From: an archaeon | GTDB lineage: Archaea > Nanobdellota > Nanobdellia > Pacearchaeales > GW2011-AR1 | DNA length: 5,689 bases | NCBI GenBank assembly: GCA_025453475.1 | Contig: JALOQH010000038.1 | Location: forward strand, 1-5,689 | Direction of reading: 5' to 3' | In this document: piece by piece, positions 4,989 to 5,689 of the stretch | Layout of the letters: each line of letters begins with the position of its first letter | Numbering within the stretch: position 1 is the first letter of the stretch | Program-made: the position numbers and the translations under genes | The notes under the pieces: model-generated | Told to the model about the DNA's origin: nothing | What the model saw: the letters and a program-made list of their open reading frames with translations, nothing else | The model's database searches: none

Positions 4989-5246
4989 TTTTTCAAGTTC
5001 TCTCAATTTCGCGCGCAGTTTTGAGGACTGTTGGGTCATCTCGCCAGGTTTGCATTTGTCTATTTGTTCCTGATATTTGAGAATCAACCGCTCAACATCT
5101 TCAATAGCCTTCTCGGAAGGCGCGCTTATGTAAGCGGGATGCGCAACATCATATATCTCTTGAGCTCTGACAAGAGAATTGCCCGGGTCATAGATATTTA
5201 ATATTCCTGCCTGGGCGCAAGCCACTCTTATCTTCATATCTGCCAT
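4953..5246 (-). CDS. 97-residue unknown protein, or frameshifted C-terminal tail of the dipeptidase
   Basis: The frame starts at ATG 5246 (MADMKIRVACAQAG) or at the internal ATG 5237, which overlaps the dipeptidase TGA as ATGA, and ends at TAA 4953. Neither start has a Shine-Dalgarno motif. It is soluble, with a first part rich in small residues (AGILNIYDPGNSLVRAQEIY) and a helical second part, SEKAIEDVERLILKYQEQI, then KLRAKLRELEKLVAL, probably a coiled coil. I recognise no family. As a separate gene it would be the last member of a dipeptidase operon. Alternatively, the same frame read upstream of its ATG gives ETLYQKMADMK, which continues smoothly from the dipeptidase helix IEKIAADMG if one G is added to the GGGG run at 5264-5267; in that case this is the dipeptidase's own C-terminus. 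The 3' end overlaps the convergent membrane-protein gene. Confidence 0.55.
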   Translation of the reverse strand: MADMKIRVACAQAGILNIYDPGNSLVRAQEIYDVAHPAYISAPSEKAIEDVERLILKYQEQIDKCKPGEMTQQSSKLRAKLRELEKLVALSNRKCFL

Positions 5247-5689
5247 TTTCTGGTATAATGTCTCCCCATGTCTGCCGCAATCTTCTCTATTGTAGGCTGG
5301 ACTGCGAACTGCTCAGCCTCGAAGGGGTCGCGGACAGCCCTTACGTCCTTGATTGCATCCTGGTATCTCTGGTTGACGAGGTTGTCCACAAAGTCGAATG
5401 CCCACCACGCCGAGACCCTGTTTGTCATGCTGAACGTGGTCCTGTCGTTTATGGCATAAGACTTGGGCAGGCTGCTTACCCCTGCATAGATGGGCACATA
5501 GACTGAAGTATCGGTGCTGTTAAGACCGAACCAGCACAATGTGCCTATCGCAGGATCCATCCATCCTCTTGATTGGAGGATCGTGAAGTAAGAGCAGCCG
5601 GGTATCGATATGTTCCTCTCGGAGGGTGAGTCGACTAGCTTCTGAAATTCGGTGCTCATATGCGGGGTGGCGAACGGGCTCTTCACGAA
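5234..5689 (-). CDS. Family C69 (U34) dipeptidase, C-terminal part only
   Basis: The frame is open at the right edge and ends at TGA 5234-5236; 151 residues are visible, beginning FVKSPFATPHMS. C69 dipeptidases are N-terminal nucleophile (Ntn) hydrolases that cleave dipeptides after removing a short propeptide; their catalytic Cys is near the N-terminus and is outside this window. Visible family hallmarks are the segment NISIPGCSYFTILQSRGW, then the strand pair LCWFGLNSTDTSVYVPIYAG with its W-F-G and Y-V-P-x-Y-x-G signatures, then LPKSY, and finally the WWAFDFVDNLVNQRY helix followed by EAEQFAVQPTIEKIA. The frame stops soon after in a basic tail, GRHYTRKWQI, earlier than I would expect for this family, hinting at a frameshift. 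GC content here is higher than in neighbouring genes (about 54% over 5281-5520 by hand count), which could mean acquisition from elsewhere. Confidence 0.8.
   Translation of the reverse strand, partial: FVKSPFATPHMSTEFQKLVDSPSERNISIPGCSYFTILQSRGWMDPAIGTLCWFGLNSTDTSVYVPIYAGVSSLPKSYAINDRTTFSMTNRVSAWWAFDFVDNLVNQRYQDAIKDVRAVRDPFEAEQFAVQPTIEKIAADMGRHYTRKWQI

Noticed and set aside
5258..5506. Plus-strand frames opposite the dipeptidase gene
   Set aside because: The minus strand carries recognisable C69 family signatures; the plus-strand products look like shadow translations.

Overview
The window reads as a piece of a small-genome archaeon. It carries a group II (thermosome) chaperonin. Most genes start 23-29 nt downstream of an AT-rich TATA-like box with no Shine-Dalgarno sequence, as expected for leaderless archaeal transcripts. 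Two tRNA genes lack an encoded CCA end, and base composition is moderately AT-rich. The small unknown proteins, a two-helix membrane protein and an acidic microprotein fit a DPANN lineage (Woesearchaeota/Pacearchaeota-like), but that assignment is inference.

Layout. (1) Positions 1-290, minus: 5' part of a small charged protein of unknown function, running off the left edge. (2) 291-418: divergent promoter region with one TATA box for each direction. (3) 419-1548, plus: a two-gene operon, a PHP-family metal-dependent phosphoesterase-like protein whose frame contains a single in-frame TAG at codon 80, followed by a Cys-rich 82-residue protein joined by a TAATG overlap. (4) 1549-1725: a non-coding convergent region with at least three consecutive hairpins, one closed by a C(UUCG)G tetraloop. 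(5) 1726-1890, minus: tRNA-Gly(GCC) then tRNA-Val(UAC), each with a C where U is expected, and their own TATA box. (6) 1936-3832, minus: the thermosome gene and a 96-residue unknown gene starting one base after its stop. (7) 3962-4099, minus: a 45-residue protein that is about 70% Asp/Glu, followed by a T-rich terminator. (8) 4212-4988, plus: a two-helix membrane protein with a charged cytoplasmic domain, unknown. (9) 4953-5689, minus: the C-terminal part of a family C69 dipeptidase and an overlapping frame that may be its frameshifted tail.

There is no obvious single multi-gene pathway. The chaperonin and its small downstream partner form one unit, and the PHP protein and its Cys-rich partner form another. 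The least ordinary signals are the in-frame amber codon (no gene in the window is seen to end in TAG), the tandem hairpin cluster, the C-for-U positions in both tRNAs, the acidic microprotein, and the G-run where a one-base change would join the dipeptidase to the next frame. A lesioned PHP gene and a possible frameshift within 5.7 kb also mean that sequencing error in an assembled metagenome must be kept in mind.
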